Notes: generated by a model not told the origin, from the letters alone. Numbered from the stretch's first letter, positions 1-7,222 are shown. The stretch: DNA of 14,548 bases from UBA6168 sp964442355 (GCA_964442355.1 CAYTZS010000139.1:1-14548); one strand, 5' to 3'. Made by a program: numbers and translations.

Positions 1-365
1 ACCTGAGCTACCACATAGCCCATCTTGGCCAAGCGGGTACACATTTCTACGGCTATGGAGTCGTACCTAGTACCTGTTGTACTGCCGTTGTTCGGGTTAG
101 GGAGGAAGTTGCCAGTGCGGAAGTAAAGAATCAACGGCCTGTTGGTCTCAGTATCGCCACTGGGGGTATAGATATCCATCACCAATGGCTGCTTGGTGGT
201 GTGCCCAGTAACAGGCACGGTCAATACGGTAAAGTTAAAACCATAGACGACATTGGTCTGTACGTCCACGTCCGAGAAAACTTCGGTTAGGTAGCGTTGG
301 GCTTGCACTTTGTCGGCAGCAAATGCCATAAATGCAAGCATAACAATGGTAAAGATTTTTTTCAT
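1..365 (-). CDS. Secreted alpha/beta hydrolase (esterase/lipase-like), N-terminal part only
   Basis: The gene starts at the ATG at 365-363 and is open to the left edge, so only about the first 121 residues are present. They begin with a typical Sec signal peptide (MKKIFTIVMLAFMAFAA, then DKVQAQ), which predicts export. After it comes a stretch resembling the first strands of a carboxylesterase/lipase fold: PLVMDIYTP, then RPLILYFRTGNFLP where an oxyanion-hole HGG-type segment would lie, then RLAKMGYVVAQ, which in such enzymes precedes the DYR-type strand. The nucleophile elbow and catalytic triad would lie beyond the edge, so activity cannot be judged. It lies 85 bp downstream of the TonB-dependent receptor on the same strand, with its own weak promoter candidate between them. 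The fold call is from motif resemblance; the substrate is unknown. Confidence 0.6.
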   Translation of the reverse strand, partial: MKKIFTIVMLAFMAFAADKVQAQRYLTEVFSDVDVQTNVVYGFNFTVLTVPVTGHTTKQPLVMDIYTPSGDTETNRPLILYFRTGNFLPNPNNGSTTGTRYDSIAVEMCTRLAKMGYVVAQ

Positions 366-388
366 AGTTGAAATTTTGAAAAATTGTA

Positions 389-418
389 AAAATGTAAACC
401 ACTGCTGAGTGACAAAAA
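389..418 (-). promoter_or_regulatory. Possible Bacteroidota promoter for the hydrolase gene
   Basis: On the minus strand TTTTTG (418-413) is followed after 16 bases by TACATTTT (396-389), one base off the TAnnTTTG -7 element. It would start transcription roughly 15-20 nt before the ATG at 365. The spacing is slightly short and the -7 element imperfect, so this is weak. Confidence 0.3.
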
Positions 419-450
419 CCTTCTGAGACTGATGAGCACTAAGCATTATC

Positions 451-3246
451 TTACTTCTTTTTGAATTCGTAAAGCAATGAAATATAAGCCAACCTGCCAA
501 TGCGTGGGCCTCCATAAGTCTGGAACTGCTTGTTGTTCAAGAGGTTTGAAGCACCAATTTTGACAGTAACTTCTGGCTTTTTGAAGTTGTAGTTTACCTG
601 GGCATCTACCAAGTCGTAGGTGGGTATGAAGCCAGTGAACTGTGGAGATCCTTCAAACAAAAATCCTTGAATCCATTTGTAATTGACATTGAACCCAAAG
701 TTTTTGAAGCGACCAATTGGCACATTTCGGCCTGAGACCCCAACATTGAATTTATGCTCTGGTGTATTGAATGCCGGAACAATGGGGTCGTCCTTGAATT
801 CCTTGTTCAACTTGTTCCATGAGTAATTACCCGAAAACTGGAAGTAATTGGCAAAATAGTAACTTAAGCCAACTGAAAGACCTTGAGTGGTAACCGTGTT
901 GGTAGAGTTGGCAGCATATCGGTAAACTTGGATATCCTCAGGAAGCCCTGCCGACCCGAAAGTTGCCTCAACCCCAATGTTGAAGCCCAAAAAGTCTTGG
1001 TAAATACTGTAATAGTATCCTGCATCGAGGTAAAGGCTGTTGAACAAGGTTGTTCGGTAGCCTATTTCAAATGTTTTTACTTTCTCAGGTTTGACTCCAG
1101 CAATGCTGAAAATTTCAAGGGTATCAATGTTGAGTGTGTTGATGTAATTTCCGAAAGACTCAATGGTGAAAATCGAATCAACACCGTTGAGGTTTCCTGC
1201 CAAAACAGCCCTGCCCACATTGAGTGAAAGGTACTGGTCAGTTAAGGTTGGGTTACGAATAGCGGAGGAGAAAGATAACCGTAGGTAGTTACTGGCCTTA
1301 GGCTTAAAAACAAGCGACGCAGCTGGGGAAGGCAACCATTCGAAATTCTGGTTTTTATCAAGCCTGAATGTAGCGCTAGCAGTTAACTTATCATTCAATA
1401 ATTTCTTTTGGGCACCTGTGTAAAACCCCACTTCTGAGTTGGTGATTTTCACATCTGCTGTATCGTAAAAGATGGTTCCATCCGAATTTGGAGCGTACCG
1501 CCTAGCGCTGCCTCCAACCTTGATAAAGTCCACAAATGTAGGGTTGAATGTGTACTCCCCTTGCACATGGGACAAAGCTGATTTATCATAGAACTTAGTC
1601 CCTCTTTCGTAAAAGTTCGACTTTGCAGCGGTTATTCGCTTGAATTCCTCTTTAAAACGGTCAGTTCCTGGCTCATAAAAATCAACCGAAGAACCAGTGT
1701 TGCCCAAGTTTGCCACAGCTTGAGCCAACTGGTGCCAAGCCGTCAATGAATCAGCGTATTGTATTTTCCAATCTTCGGCAGCCTCATAATCATAAGGCAG
1801 TATCATTCCATTTTCAATTACAATTTTGGGATACTCCAATGAATTGATTTTGGGGTCTATGTTGTCCCGCCAGTAGTTGACATAGTCTTTTGACCACTCC
1901 ACATTGGACTTAGCGTTTTGCTGCAAACGAAGTGCAGTGAAATAGGGGTCGTAGGAATTACCAGCGTCGTCCCTTGTATAATAGGCACGCAAGAAAAATT
2001 TATCTGCCTTCCTGATTTCTGCCTTGGTCTGGAAAAATCGAATGTCTTTGAGCGAAAAACGGTTATCGCCTTGATAAACGGTGGTGCCCTGACTAAAACT
2101 TGAACCCAAAATCAACTCAGGGGAAGCCTCCGCCGAGCTAGGCTTCAATCTCCAGTGAAGAACTGCGTTGGATTTGAAGTTACGTGTATTGTAGTTGACA
2201 ACATCCTTTTCACGATAACCCGTCCGGTGCCATTGTCCAATGGCAAGCGGGGACAACCAAGGACTTGCTTTTCGAAGGTCCATGTTTCCGTTGTACTCAT
2301 CACCATAAATATTGACTGCATCGTAACCTCCGGGATTGTCAACGCCTGTGTTTGTGTTGTAAACAGGATCGTAGTTATCTGCCTGCCAGTCATCGGCACG
2401 GAGGTAGGAGAGGTTCAGTTTGTAGCCAAAAACATCTTGTCCAGCTTTGTTATTGATAGCATCCGCCCAGCGAACGGCAGTTTCCAGCATGTTTCGCTCA
2501 CCCCCTTTTACCATTGCAGAAAGACCCTTGTGATAAAATGGGCTTTTGGTTTCCATGCTGATTACGCCGTTGAAGGCATTTGGACCGTAGAATGCAGAAC
2601 TGGCGCCCTGCACCATGTCCACTTTCATCACGTCCAGTTCGGAAGAGCCAAGGAAGTTGCCAAGCGAGAAATTCAAACCTGGCGCTTGGTTGTCCACCCC
2701 GTCAATCAGCTGCAACGAGCGGACTGGACTGGTGCTGTTGAATCCTCTTGTGTTGATGATTTTGAAACCGAGGCTCGCAGCGGTCAAGTCAACACCCTTC
2801 AGCGAGCCAAGACCATCGTAAAAATTGTCAGAAGGAGTTTCCTTGATGGCCAACAGGTCGAGCGATTCAACGGTTAGCGGTGATGCTTTTTGTTTTTCAG
2901 AGACCCTTTGCCCAACTACCTCGACTGTGGCTGTGGTGATGGCCACTTCTTGCATCTTTATTTTAAGGCGCTCTGAGGTATTGGTTATTTCAATGACTTG
3001 GTCTTCGTAGCCAGTGTAAGAAAAGGTGATTTTGACGGGCAACTGACCATTAATTCGAAGCTCGAAACTACCATCGTAATCGGTTACGGTTCCCTCACTA
3101 GTCTCCACGACGAAAACGCTGGCACCTATCAATCCTTCACCACTGTTTGCGTCTTTGACCTCCCCCTTAATCACTACCTGCGAAAACAAAGGAAAGCTAA
3201 ATACGAGAAGTATTAACAGAATTAGATTTTGTAGTGTTTTGTTCAT
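451..3246 (-). CDS. TonB-dependent outer-membrane receptor with CarboxypepD_reg-like N-terminal domain
   Basis: This 931-residue protein is an outer-membrane active transporter that takes energy from TonB-ExbBD. A signal peptide (about residues 1-22, MNKTLQNLILLILLVFSF) is followed by a carboxypeptidase-regulatory-like beta-sandwich (about 24-105, GEVKDANSGEGLIGASVFV and TVTDYDGSFEL), as in many Bacteroidota receptors. Next comes a plug domain (about 110-235, with the conserved LIDGVD and VDMVQGASSAFYGPNAFNGVI segments). A long beta-barrel rich in aromatic residues runs to the end, finishing LLYEFKKK. Length is normal for the family. No SusD-like partner is adjacent, so it is not an obvious polysaccharide-utilisation pair. 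The ligand is unknown. The hydrolase downstream on the same strand could be functionally linked, but this is inference from position. The start at ATG 3246 fits the signal peptide. Very sure of the family, unsure of the substrate. Confidence 0.93.
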   Translation of the reverse strand: MNKTLQNLILLILLVFSFPLFSQVVIKGEVKDANSGEGLIGASVFVVETSEGTVTDYDGSFELRINGQLPVKITFSYTGYEDQVIEITNTSERLKIKMQEVAITTATVEVVGQRVSEKQKASPLTVESLDLLAIKETPSDNFYDGLGSLKGVDLTAASLGFKIINTRGFNSTSPVRSLQLIDGVDNQAPGLNFSLGNFLGSSELDVMKVDMVQGASSAFYGPNAFNGVISMETKSPFYHKGLSAMVKGGERNMLETAVRWADAINNKAGQDVFGYKLNLSYLRADDWQADNYDPVYNTNTGVDNPGGYDAVNIYGDEYNGNMDLRKASPWLSPLAIGQWHRTGYREKDVVNYNTRNFKSNAVLHWRLKPSSAEASPELILGSSFSQGTTVYQGDNRFSLKDIRFFQTKAEIRKADKFFLRAYYTRDDAGNSYDPYFTALRLQQNAKSNVEWSKDYVNYWRDNIDPKINSLEYPKIVIENGMILPYDYEAAEDWKIQYADSLTAWHQLAQAVANLGNTGSSVDFYEPGTDRFKEEFKRITAAKSNFYERGTKFYDKSALSHVQGEYTFNPTFVDFIKVGGSARRYAPNSDGTIFYDTADVKITNSEVGFYTGAQKKLLNDKLTASATFRLDKNQNFEWLPSPAASLVFKPKASNYLRLSFSSAIRNPTLTDQYLSLNVGRAVLAGNLNGVDSIFTIESFGNYINTLNIDTLEIFSIAGVKPEKVKTFEIGYRTTLFNSLYLDAGYYYSIYQDFLGFNIGVEATFGSAGLPEDIQVYRYAANSTNTVTTQGLSVGLSYYFANYFQFSGNYSWNKLNKEFKDDPIVPAFNTPEHKFNVGVSGRNVPIGRFKNFGFNVNYKWIQGFLFEGSPQFTGFIPTYDLVDAQVNYNFKKPEVTVKIGASNLLNNKQFQTYGGPRIGRLAYISLLYEFKKK

Positions 3247-3375
3247 ACCAATAGTTTAAGCACACGAATAAGCTACGCCATTGAAAACTGACGCCAATTT
3301 AGCTATTTTTCAAAAACTGCCTCTGCTTTGTTAATTATATGTCCTAAGCCATCATCTCAGTAAACTATCGAGGAC

Positions 3376-3407
3376 AAAAAAACAACTCTTGCCTGTAAAA
3401 AGAACTG
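3376..3407 (-). terminator. Intrinsic terminator after the ZIP transporter gene
   Basis: Read on the minus strand, CAGTTCTT (3407-3400) pairs with AAGAGTTG (3390-3383) over 8 pairs including two G-U, with a 9-nt loop. Seven U residues follow (3382-3376). It lies 16 bp past the ZIP stop codon and would end the DUF1573-yajC-PAP2-ZIP transcript. Confidence 0.6.
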
Positions 3408-3423
3408 GAAATTTCAGTAGGGA

Positions 3424-4161
3424 TTACAAAATGGTGAGTATGGCAAAGCCAAGCCCGGCACTGATGGCCAATAGCTTTCTCCATGAAATGTAGTGGTGGC
3501 TTGAGCTGTCCATCTCAAACAAGATTACAGTAGAAATATGCAGCAGAGAACCGATTACGAATCCAATTATCTTCACTTGCATTGACTCCGGCACCACGAA
3601 CATGCCTGCCAACCAAGCACCAAGCGGCGACATGGCAGAAAACAGGAAAAGACAAACCCAAATCCAATGTCGCTTCAACTTGCTGATTATCAACAAGAAA
3701 ACTAGGGCAAATGCTGCTGGAATATGGTGCAGGACGATGCCGTAAAGCAAGTGATTCTGTGAATGGGTATGGCCTCCGTGCTGCACCTCGTGCATCTCGC
3801 CATAATAACTGAGCGGAATCCCCTCGACGAAAGCATGTACGCACAACCCAAACATGACAGAAAAGACAAACCCCGCAGAAAGGCTGTGTGGTGCGTGAAT
3901 ATGACCATGCTCCACGCCCGCAGACAATTGTTCCAAAAGTATTTGGACAAAAAAACCAAGCAGCACAAATAGCCCAGCATTGCTTTGGCCACTGCTAAAG
4001 ACCCAAGGCATCAGGTGTAATACCGCAATGCCCAAGATGTAGGCCCCACTGAACGACAACACGATTTGCAGCAGCCCCTTGCGTTCCTTTGGAAATAAAA
4101 AGCCCGTGCTACCGCCCAAAAAGACAGAACCAAACAGCAGTATGAACTCCCAAAATTGCAT
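3424..4161 (-). CDS. ZIP-family divalent metal transporter
   Basis: This 245-residue polytopic membrane protein has about eight hydrophobic segments, as in ZIP transporters that carry zinc or iron into the cytoplasm. The TM4 signature is seen as VHAFVEGIPL (H109, E113). TM5 reads LHHIPAAFAL (H145, H146, P148). A late helix has GSLLHISTVILFE (H208, E216). Histidine-rich loops, EHGHIHAPH (84-92) and a cluster around 124-133 (H124, H128, H131, H133), fit metal binding. The TM5 motif lacks the glutamate found in the HxxPE form of characterised members (alanine at 149), so metal choice or transport rate may differ. It is the last gene of the run, 23 bp after the PAP2 gene, with a terminator just downstream. 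The family is clear; the metal is not. Confidence 0.88.
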   Translation of the reverse strand: MQFWEFILLFGSVFLGGSTGFLFPKERKGLLQIVLSFSGAYILGIAVLHLMPWVFSSGQSNAGLFVLLGFFVQILLEQLSAGVEHGHIHAPHSLSAGFVFSVMFGLCVHAFVEGIPLSYYGEMHEVQHGGHTHSQNHLLYGIVLHHIPAAFALVFLLIISKLKRHWIWVCLFLFSAMSPLGAWLAGMFVVPESMQVKIIGFVIGSLLHISTVILFEMDSSSHHYISWRKLLAISAGLGFAILTIL

Positions 4162-4184
4162 TGCAGCGTTTAAGATTATCTATT

Positions 4185-4763
4185 TTACTCCACTGGTTCT
4201 AGGCTGAACCCCTGCAGCAAATTGGATTGCATCAGATGAACGCCCCACCCTATCAATGTCCCAAGCATTGCGCCAGCGAACACATCCAAGGGGTAGTGAA
4301 CACCCACGTAAACTTGCGCAAAAGCTATTGCGGTTGCCCAAAAGACCAACGGCAGCTTCAGCCATTTGAAAAGCCGGCCCAATGCCAACATCATATAAAC
4401 TGCAACCCCAAAATGGTTGGCCGCATGGGAGGACGGGAAGCTGAACCCGCTGCCACAGGGCACCAACAGGTTCATATCTTTTTCCGGCTCTAAAACCTTG
4501 CACGGGCGCAGCCGCTGAACAGACTTTTTTATCACTTGGCTGCTCATTGTATCCGTCAATGAAACAACCACGATTAGCGCTATCACGGCACACAGACCTT
4601 TGAGCTTAAAGTTGATGAGCAAAAAACTTGCGATGAAGACATAAAGCGGTACCCAAACATACTTGTTGCGAAGCAGGGGCATCAGCCAATCAAAAAACAA
4701 GTTGTGGCAACCAGTGTTGACCAAGTGAAAAAGATACTCATCAAAATGAAGCAGGTCAGTCAT
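4185..4763 (-). CDS. PAP2-family membrane phosphatase
   Basis: This 192-residue integral membrane protein belongs to the type 2 phosphatidic acid phosphatase family, which hydrolyses lipid phosphates or undecaprenyl pyrophosphate, usually at the periplasmic face. The three family motifs are visible: KX6RP (K79 to R86-P87, KKSVQRLRP), PSSH (110-113, in FSFPSSHAANH), and the last motif as AQVYVGVHYPLD (H156, D160). In the last motif the usual arginine of SRxxxxxHxxxD is glutamine (Q150). The nucleophile His156, the acid His113 and Asp160 are kept, so it is probably active. There are about five or six hydrophobic segments. It sits 13 bp after yajC and 23 bp before the ZIP gene, clearly co-transcribed. 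The specific substrate (UppP/BacA-like role, PgpB-like or LpxE-like) cannot be decided from sequence alone. Confidence 0.88.
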   Translation of the reverse strand: MTDLLHFDEYLFHLVNTGCHNLFFDWLMPLLRNKYVWVPLYVFIASFLLINFKLKGLCAVIALIVVVSLTDTMSSQVIKKSVQRLRPCKVLEPEKDMNLLVPCGSGFSFPSSHAANHFGVAVYMMLALGRLFKWLKLPLVFWATAIAFAQVYVGVHYPLDVFAGAMLGTLIGWGVHLMQSNLLQGFSLEPVE

Positions 4764-4776
4764 CTGAACTGTTCAC

Positions 4777-5121
4777 CTAGTCGTTGGAATCGACAGGACC
4801 TTTTTTCATCTCCTTTCCGTACACCTGCTCGGTCAAGTCTTTAGAAATGGCAGATTTCGTGATGCGGATATAGGATTTTGTGCCTACCTCAAGGGTCACG
4901 ATGTCGCCTTCAAGCTTGGTGATGCGACCCAACATGCCACTGGCCGTGACAACTTCCTGGCCCTTTTCCAAACTGGTGGTGAAGTTATTCTGTTCCTTTT
5001 GCCGCTTGGCCTGTGGGCGGATGATGAAAAGCCAAAAAACCAAAATGATGGCTGCAAAGAACAGCATTTGAATCATGCCAGCATTGCCGCCAGCCGCTTG
5101 TAGGAAAATAAGTGTTTGCAT
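4777..5121 (-). CDS. yajC: Preprotein translocase accessory subunit YajC
   Basis: This 114-residue protein has one N-terminal membrane helix (about 15-34, MIQMLFFAAIILVFWLFII) directly followed by the hallmark RPQAKRQKEQ. A small soluble domain follows, with the family pattern LEKGQEVVTASGMLGRITKL and a short beta-rich tail. YajC binds SecDF-YidC at the inner membrane and assists Sec export. Length and motif order are typical. It lies 93 bp after the DUF1573 lipoprotein gene and 13 bp before the PAP2 gene. DUF1573 next to yajC is a recurrent arrangement in Bacteroidota, often with nusB upstream; nusB is not present here. Confidence 0.95.
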   Translation of the reverse strand: MQTLIFLQAAGGNAGMIQMLFFAAIILVFWLFIIRPQAKRQKEQNNFTTSLEKGQEVVTASGMLGRITKLEGDIVTLEVGTKSYIRITKSAISKDLTEQVYGKEMKKGPVDSND

Positions 5122-5175
5122 TTTATAGACTTGTTGAATGTTTGTTTATCAATCGGGTTTTGGTTTTGAAACAGC

Positions 5176-5196
5176 ATTTGAATCCACGCTTCAAAT
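5176..5196. repeat. Inverted repeat upstream of yajC
   Basis: ATTTGAA (5176-5182) and TTCAAAT (5190-5196) form a 7-bp inverted repeat with a 7-nt centre in the DUF1573-yajC intergenic gap. No T tract follows on either strand, so it is not a standard terminator. It could be an operator, an mRNA processing hairpin or chance. Confidence 0.3.
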
Positions 5197-5214
5197 CCAA
5201 CACACAAAACCGCT

Positions 5215-5719
5215 TCAACCCTTTTTGTGGACAATCCCTTTGACAAATACCTTGGTGACCGAAGGGTAGGTATTGGCCGTGATGATAACAGGTTTTTCCT
5301 GAAATTCAGACTTGCCCTTGGTATTGAACTCCACCTTTATNNNNNNNNNNGCTTTGCCCTGGGGCGATTACGTCTTTCGGCCAGTCAGGAATAGTGCAGC
5401 CACAGGTTGAATGGGCATTTTGGATGACCAACGGCACCTTTCCCGTATTGACGAATTTGAAATCATGCTTGATGACCGCTCCTTCATCCACTTCACCGAA
5501 ATCAAAAATGGCACTTTCGAACTCCATCTTTGCCACATTCACCGTATCCACAGTGCCATCTGCACTGATTGGACTTCGGATGATGGAGCTGATTTTGCCT
5601 TCCGTTTGAATTTCCTCCAGCGACTTGCCCGGAGCTGCTGAATCAGTCTGGCAGGCGGCAAAGCCAATCACAATCGCCAAAGCGGCTAAAAATGTCAGTT
5701 TTTTCAGCATCTTTTTCAT
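5215..5719 (-). CDS. DUF1573-domain lipoprotein, interrupted by an assembly gap
   Basis: The chosen start is the ATG at 5719-5717, giving MKKMLKKLTFLAALAIVIG followed by FAAC, a lipoprotein signal peptide with the lipidated cysteine at about residue 23. An in-frame ATG 45 bp further upstream is rejected because it lies upstream of the likely promoter's -7 box. The mature part has the DUF1573 pattern: FDFGEVDEGAVIKHDFKFVN, then the conserved CGCTIPDWP, then VIAPGQS. The gap of 10 N follows. After it the minus strand resumes with IKVEFNTKGKSEF and runs in frame through VTKVFVKGIVHKKG to a TGA at 5217-5215. Both flanks of the gap fall on codon boundaries, so the true gap must be a multiple of three and the gene is probably intact. 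DUF1573 proteins are Ig-like/ASH-type envelope proteins of unclear function. First gene of the yajC run. Confidence 0.85.
5341..5350. other. Assembly gap (10 N)
   Basis: Ten unresolved bases lie inside the DUF1573 gene. The codon before the gap ends at 5351 and the first codon after it starts at 5340 (minus strand), so a 10-base gap would break the frame. The run is therefore a placeholder of arbitrary length. Family spacing (APGQS, a couple of residues, then IKVEF) suggests about 6 missing bases. Confidence 0.95.
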
Positions 5720-5740
5720 AGCTAAACTTTTTAAAGCTGG

Positions 5741-5768
5741 CAAATGTAAGCCTAACACTGTCATTCAA
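5741..5768 (-). promoter_or_regulatory. Bacteroidota-type promoter for the DUF1573-yajC-PAP2-ZIP run
   Basis: On the minus strand TTG (5768-5766), 17 bases, then TACATTTG (5748-5741), a perfect match to the TAnnTTTG -7 element. The -7 box ends 21 bp before the chosen ATG at 5719, which leaves a short leader and excludes the longer upstream start. Confidence 0.55.
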
Positions 5769-5801
5769 CCAACATAAAAGCAAACATACCTGATGCTCTT
5801 C

Positions 5802-5809
5802 TAAATTTG
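5802..5809 (+). promoter_or_regulatory. Candidate -7 element for shikimate kinase
   Basis: TAAATTTG matches TAnnTTTG exactly, 40 bp before the aroK ATG. No TTG or TTTG is seen at the right distance upstream, so the -33 part is missing. Just after it, CCTACCG (5813-5819) and CGGCAGG (5824-5830) can form a hairpin with one mismatch at the start of the leader. Confidence 0.35.
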
Positions 5810-5849
5810 CGGCCTACCGACTACGGCAGGTAATGTAAAAACTCCAAAC

Positions 5850-6377
5850 ATGCGCATCTTTTTGGTTGGATTCATGGGCGTTGGGAAAACTTATTTGGGG
5901 CGGGCACTGGCCGAAAGCCTCGGATTCCATTTTGTTGATTTAGATAAATTGATTGAAAATCGGACGGGGATGTCCGTGTCCGCCATTTTCCAACAGTTTG
6001 GCGAGCCTGCATTTCGGCAGATGGAGGCCGAAAGCCTCCGCAGCTTGACCGACTTTTCGTCAGCCGTTGTGGCTACTGGCGGAGGTGCCCCCTGTTTTCA
6101 TGACAACATGGCCTGGATGAACGAAAATGGTATCACCGTTTACCTCCACGCTACCCCGGTACTCCTCGCCGAGCGACTCCAACATGAAAAAGCAGTCCGA
6201 CCGCTTTTGGCCGATGTGCCTGACGAAGAGCTTGGCAATTTCATTGAAGCAAAAATCTCAGAACGTGCCAATTTCTATGAAAACTGCCAAATCCAATTCG
6301 ACGTCCCTGCAAATGGGCAAGACGGAATTGACGCTTTGACGAAGTATTTGAGCCGCTTTTTTCCAAAAAATAGCTGA
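5850..6377 (+). CDS. aroK: Shikimate kinase
   Basis: This cytosolic enzyme phosphorylates shikimate with ATP to shikimate 3-phosphate, the fifth step to chorismate. The protein is 175 residues, the usual length. The Walker A loop is GFMGVGKT (7-14). Shikimate-binding residues sit in VDLDKLIE (D30, D32), in FRQMEAE (R56) and in the GGG motif ATGGGAPC (77-79). The lid has EKAVRPLL (R117), and the late substrate arginine is in SERANFY (R139). All key residues are present, so it should be active. The start at ATG 5850 puts the P-loop where expected. It is divergent from the DUF1573 gene with 130 bp between the starts. The aroK/aroL distinction is not meaningful here. Confidence 0.96.
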   Translation: MRIFLVGFMGVGKTYLGRALAESLGFHFVDLDKLIENRTGMSVSAIFQQFGEPAFRQMEAESLRSLTDFSSAVVATGGGAPCFHDNMAWMNENGITVYLHATPVLLAERLQHEKAVRPLLADVPDEELGNFIEAKISERANFYENCQIQFDVPANGQDGIDALTKYLSRFFPKNS

Positions 6378-7219
6378 ACGCTAGCGCAATTAACCACATC
6401 ACAATTTTTTAAATCAATATGGATTTTTATTTATACAATAATGGATTTTTATTTTTATAATAAAACAGAAATTACATTGGTTTTCTAGAACACAGATTGG
6501 AACAACTCGAATATTTAACCAAATCACAATTTAATAAAAATCAATTTTAACATGTCACAAGAAACCTAGATTTCCGCTCAAAAACCTAGCAAAACAGGCA
6601 TGTTCGAAGCCTTTAATTTAAAATTTGGTAACATTTTTGTACAAGTTAATGCGTCTTCTTAAATAAAACCTTTCACAGGAATATGCAGGCTCGAAAGCAT
6701 TGCCTGAAAATAATCTCCAACTTCTATGCTCGCTTAAAATAGGCTTGCGAGTTCAAAAATATTCAACAACTTCAACTGGGCACAAAGGCACGAGAGGGCA
6801 GTTTAGTTCTATGTCGAACACACTAGCTCCTTGACTTAATAAGAAAAGCACGGCATTTTCGAATGTCTCTAAATAGTTCCATTTGGCCATCAGGGCCGAT
6901 GGCACGTGCAAAGAAGCATAACCCGGAAGTTGTTCGTTGCGAGTTGCGTCTGGTCGTTTGCTGCCCCCTTCGCCCCCTGGCAGCTACCCCTGGTTGTCGA
7001 GTTTCCCCCCGACAAGCAATCGGCCTGCAATTTTCAACAACAACTTTCTTTTTTATGCGACTTGAAGGAGGGCAGGTAGTTTCAGCATCTCGTCTTTTAT
7101 CATCCTGAGTTTGAAACCGATAAAATTATTAGAGCGCCTCAAAGGAATTTGTGGCACGTGAAGAACTTACCTTAAGCCTTTTTTCATTTTTCAGCAAGGT
7201 GTGATTGCACCTTGCTTTT
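6378..7219. other. 842-bp gene-free region between convergent genes
   Basis: No convincing gene is seen. The left part (about 6380-6660) is strongly AT-rich and carries a 22-bp tandem duplication (6419-6462) and a pair of TTAACCAnATCACAATTT-like direct repeats (6390 and 6515). The right part has a GC-rich patch with several potential hairpins: GCCATC/GATGGC (6886-6903), CTGCC/GGCAG (6961-6983), TTGTCG/CGACAA (6994-7015). There is also a possible long-range pairing of 6961-6971 with 7064-7075. It ends in a plus-strand terminator (7193-7220). An 81-codon open frame at 6863-7108 has no protein-like pattern and is not called. For convergent genes such a long gap is unusual; an unannotated structured RNA is possible. 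Confidence 0.6.
6419..6462. repeat. 22-bp tandem duplication, two copies
   Basis: Copies at 6419-6440 and 6441-6462 both begin ATGGATTTTTATTT and match at 20 of 22 positions, with differences at unit positions 15 and 18. They are directly abutted in AT-rich intergenic DNA downstream of aroK. Confidence 0.8.
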
Positions 7220-7222
7220 TTA
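7193..7222 (+). terminator. Strong intrinsic terminator reading plus strand
   Basis: AGCAAGGTG (7193-7201) pairs perfectly with CACCTTGCT (7208-7216) around a 6-nt loop, followed by a T-rich tract. The T tract is on the plus strand only, so it ends rightward transcription, although the nearest upstream plus-strand gene (aroK) stops over 800 bp earlier. It also overlaps the stop codon region of the minus-strand gene, where it could act as a 3' hairpin. Confidence 0.75.

Noticed and set aside
2155..2877. A 240-codon open frame antisense to the TonB-dependent receptor
   Set aside because: It overlaps the plug and early barrel of a certain gene and its product shows no family pattern.
3515..3992. 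Two alternative minus-strand frames overlapping the ZIP gene
   Set aside because: Both lie inside the ZIP coding region, whose frame has the membrane helices and metal-binding motifs.
5720..5764. Longer N-terminus for the DUF1573 protein from an upstream ATG
   Set aside because: It would start upstream of the predicted -7 box and place 15 extra residues before a typical lipoprotein signal peptide.
6863..7108. An 81-codon plus-strand open frame in the intergenic region
   Set aside because: Biased, low-complexity product with many Pro, Arg and Cys, no recognisable pattern and no promoter; better explained by the GC-rich patch there.
6660..7219. tmRNA, RNase P RNA or 6S RNA in the structured intergenic region
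   Set aside because: None of the diagnostic motifs (tRNA-like end of tmRNA, the GAGGAAAGTCC core of RNase P) was found on either strand.
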